A stretch of DNA of 64,000 nt from Acuticoccus sp963704595. GTDB lineage: Bacteria > Pseudomonadota > Alphaproteobacteria > Rhizobiales > Amorphaceae. Numbering within the stretch: position 1 is the first letter of the stretch; each line of letters starts with the position of its first letter. The notes below the pieces were generated by a model, which did no database searches, had not been told where the DNA came from, and was given only the letters and a program-made list of their open reading frames with translations. The DNA lies in assembly GCA_963704595.1 (NCBI GenBank), contig OY969922.1, positions 1,054,001 to 1,118,000 on the forward strand, in the 5' to 3' direction. Positions 61,834 through 64,000 of this stretch are shown one piece after another. Position numbers and translations under genes: made by a program.

Positions 61834-64000
61834 TGGACGCTATTGCTCCGGTCTCCGACGCCGAAGTCACGCACACCGAAGAAGACATCGATCGCACCGT
61901 TACCGACTGGTACAAGGACGCGATCATCTACCAGCTGCACATCAAGGCGTTCATGGACGGCGACAACAACGGCTACGGCGATTTCGCCGGCCTGTTGTCC
62001 AAGCTCGACTATGTGCAGGCGCTGGGTGTCACCGCGATCTGGCTTCTGCCGTTCTACCCCTCGCCGCTGCGCGACGACGGCTACGACATCGCCGACTACA
62101 CCACCGTCAACCCGCAGTACGGTGACGTGGAGATGTTCGCCAAGGTGGTGAAGGAGGCGCATTCGCGCGGCCTTCGCATCATCACCGAGCTCGTCATCAA
62201 CCACACCTCCGACCAGCATCCGTGGTTCCAGGCCGCCCGCAAGGCGCCCAAGGACAGCCCGGAGCGGGACATGTACGTGTGGTCCGACACGGACGACAAG
62301 TACAACGAGACCCGCATCATCTTCCTCGACACCGAGAAGTCCAACTGGACGTGGGACCCGGTGGCCGAGCAGTATTTCTGGCACCGCTTCTACAGCCACC
62401 AGCCGGACCTCAACTTCGACAATCCGAAGGTGCTGGAAGAAGTGCTGACGGTGATGAACCAGTGGCTCGACATGGGCGTCGACGGGCTGCGGCTCGACGC
62501 GATCCCGTACCTCGTCGAGCGCGACGGCACCAACAACGAGAACCTGCCCGAGACCCACGATGTCCTGAAGGACATCCGCCGGGCGCTGGATTCCAAGTAC
62601 ACCGGCCGGATGCTGCTCGCCGAAGCCAACCAGTGGCCGGAAGACACGCGCCCCTATTTCGGCGAGGGCGACGAGTGCCACATGGGCTTCCACTTCCCGC
62701 TGATGCCGCGCATGTACATGGCGCTGGCGCAGGAAGACCGGCACCCGATCACCGACATCATCCGCCAGACGCCCGAGATCCCGGAAGACTGCCAGTGGGC
62801 GATCTTCCTCAGGAACCATGACGAGCTGACGCTCGAAATGGTGACCGAGGAGGAGCGCGACTACCTCTGGCGCACCTATGCGGCCGAGCAGCGCGCGCGC
62901 ATCAACCTCGGCATCCGCCGTCGCCTCGCGCCGCTGCTCCAGAACGACCGCCGCAAGATCGAGCTGATGAACGGCTTCCTGCTGTCCATGCCCGGCACGC
63001 CCGTGATGTATTACGGCGACGAGATCGGCATGGGCGACAACTACTTCCTCGGCGACCGCGACGGCGTGCGCACGCCGATGCAGTGGTCGGCCGACCGCAA
63101 CGGCGGCTTCTCCCGCGCCAACCCGCAGCAGCTCTACCTGCCGCCGGTGCAGGACCCGGTCTACGGCTTCCAGGCCGTCAACGTGGAGGCGCAGGAGAAC
63201 GACCCGTCGTCGCTGCTGAACTGGATGCGGCGCATCATCATGGTGCGCAAGCAGCACGAAGCGTTCGGCCGCGGCACGATGACGTTCATCTACCCGCGCA
63301 ACCGCAAGATCATCGCCTATGTGCGCGAGCACAAGGACGAGGCGATCCTGTGCGTCGCGAACCTGTCGCGCTCCGCGCAGGCCGTCGAGCTCGACCTTGC
63401 CGCCTTCCGCGGCCGCGTTCCGGTCGAGCTCTCCGGCAACACCCCGTTCCCGCCCGTCGGCGACCTGCCGTACATGCTGACGCTGCCGGCCTACGGCTTC
63501 TTCTGGTTCCTGATGGCAGGCTCCGAGGAAGCGCCGCGCTGGCACGCACAGATGCCCGAGATGCTGCCCGACTTCCTGACGCTGACCTCCCGCAACGGCC
63601 GCATCGACGGTGCGCTCGGCGGCCGCGAGAAGTCGCAGCTGGAAGAAATCACCCTGCCGCAGTTCCTGCCGTTGCAGCGCTGGTTCCAGGGCAAGGGCGA
63701 CACCATCAAGTCGGTCAAGCTGACCCCGCTGGCGACGCTCGACGATGCCGGCCAGTTCGCCATCGCCAAGCTCGACGTTGCGATGGCCGGCGGCGCGCAG
63801 ACCTACCTTGCGCCGCTCTCGATTCGCTGGGGCGAAGATCACATCCGCGCCGGTGCGCCGAAGCTGTCCTACACTCTCGCCAAGGTCCGCTCGGTCGCCA
63901 AGGTCGGCGCGCTGATCGACGGCACATATGACGAGGCGCTCGGCGCCGAACTCGTCCGCCTGATGCAGGGCAACGAGACCCGCGCCTCGGGTGGTGCCAG
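61833..64000 (+). CDS. treS: Trehalose synthase-maltokinase fusion (3' end outside window)
   Basis: An open frame of 722 codons running off the right edge. Residues 25 to about 560 are trehalose synthase (GH13_16): YKDAIIYQLHIKAFMDGDNN, nucleophile D222 in GLRLDAIPYLVERDG, acid/base E264 in LLAEANQWPED, and D330 in FLRNHDELTLEM. From about residue 605, LPQFLPLQRWFQGKGDTIKS is the start of the maltokinase N-terminal cap, so this is a TreS-Pep2-type fusion that turns trehalose into maltose and then maltose 1-phosphate for GlgE. The kinase core should follow beyond 64000, probably with glgB next. Confidence 0.93.
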   Translation, partial: MDAIAPVSDAEVTHTEEDIDRTVTDWYKDAIIYQLHIKAFMDGDNNGYGDFAGLLSKLDYVQALGVTAIWLLPFYPSPLRDDGYDIADYTTVNPQYGDVEMFAKVVKEAHSRGLRIITELVINHTSDQHPWFQAARKAPKDSPERDMYVWSDTDDKYNETRIIFLDTEKSNWTWDPVAEQYFWHRFYSHQPDLNFDNPKVLEEVLTVMNQWLDMGVDGLRLDAIPYLVERDGTNNENLPETHDVLKDIRRALDSKYTGRMLLAEANQWPEDTRPYFGEGDECHMGFHFPLMPRMYMALAQEDRHPITDIIRQTPEIPEDCQWAIFLRNHDELTLEMVTEEERDYLWRTYAAEQRARINLGIRRRLAPLLQNDRRKIELMNGFLLSMPGTPVMYYGDEIGMGDNYFLGDRDGVRTPMQWSADRNGGFSRANPQQLYLPPVQDPVYGFQAVNVEAQENDPSSLLNWMRRIIMVRKQHEAFGRGTMTFIYPRNRKIIAYVREHKDEAILCVANLSRSAQAVELDLAAFRGRVPVELSGNTPFPPVGDLPYMLTLPAYGFFWFLMAGSEEAPRWHAQMPEMLPDFLTLTSRNGRIDGALGGREKSQLEEITLPQFLPLQRWFQGKGDTIKSVKLTPLATLDDAGQFAIAKLDVAMAGGAQTYLAPLSIRWGEDHIRAGAPKLSYTLAKVRSVAKVGALIDGTYDEALGAELVRLMQGNETRASGGA

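Overview
The window is a high-GC (roughly 70 percent) alphaproteobacterial chromosome segment, most likely order Hyphomicrobiales/Rhizobiales. This is supported by the rpoD-dnaG-yqeY // carA neighbourhood, a HisKA_2-type histidine kinase with stand-alone receivers, frequent GTG/TTG starts, many ATGA/TGATG gene overlaps and several TRAP transporters. No IS element, phage gene, CRISPR array or rRNA was seen. There is one tRNA with a CAT anticodon (likely tRNA-Ile2).

Bases 1-34800 are accessory and catabolic: the end of a TRAP transporter (dctQM); a membrane histidine kinase with two receiver-only regulators; an SDR and a DapA-family lyase/aldolase; a five-gene oligopeptide-type ABC transporter followed by hydantoinase/oxoprolinase genes hyuA-hyuB; a ring-opening amidohydrolase (cyanuric acid amidohydrolase/barbiturase family) overlapping a LysR gene on the minus strand; a second ABC operon (binding protein, two permeases, fused double ATPase) ending in an ATZ/TRZ-type amidohydrolase; a ghrA-like reductase; a minus-strand TRAP operon (dctQ-dctM-creatininase-like hydrolase-dctP) divergent from a gamma-glutamyltransferase-like gene; the tRNA; a small secreted Asn/Val-rich protein; and an exported amidase. 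Together these suggest uptake and hydrolysis of cyclic or linear amides (hydantoin-, barbiturate- or creatinine-like compounds) for nitrogen. The substrates are inferred, not read from the sequence.

Bases 34800-51300 are mainly core genes: an adenylate-cyclase-type protein, rpoD, dnaG, yqeY-like, carA, a GNAT, a YpfJ-type zinc peptidase, a small XRE regulator, carB, greA, a small protein resembling an RTX-protein C-terminal domain, and ettA. Bases 51300-64000 hold a membrane adenylate cyclase, a serralysin-like RTX metallopeptidase, a class III aminotransferase, and a glucan/trehalose locus (GH15 and an SDR on the minus strand; glgE and a treS-maltokinase fusion on the plus strand, the latter running off the window).

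The most striking anomaly is a set of about 20 single-base insertions that break otherwise well-conserved reading frames. Eleven fall within about 2.05 kb of carB, and the other nine are in nine different genes. No compensating deletions were seen and coding similarity resumes at once in the next frame. This pattern fits sequence/assembly error better than biological decay, but it has to be checked before any of these genes is called a pseudogene.
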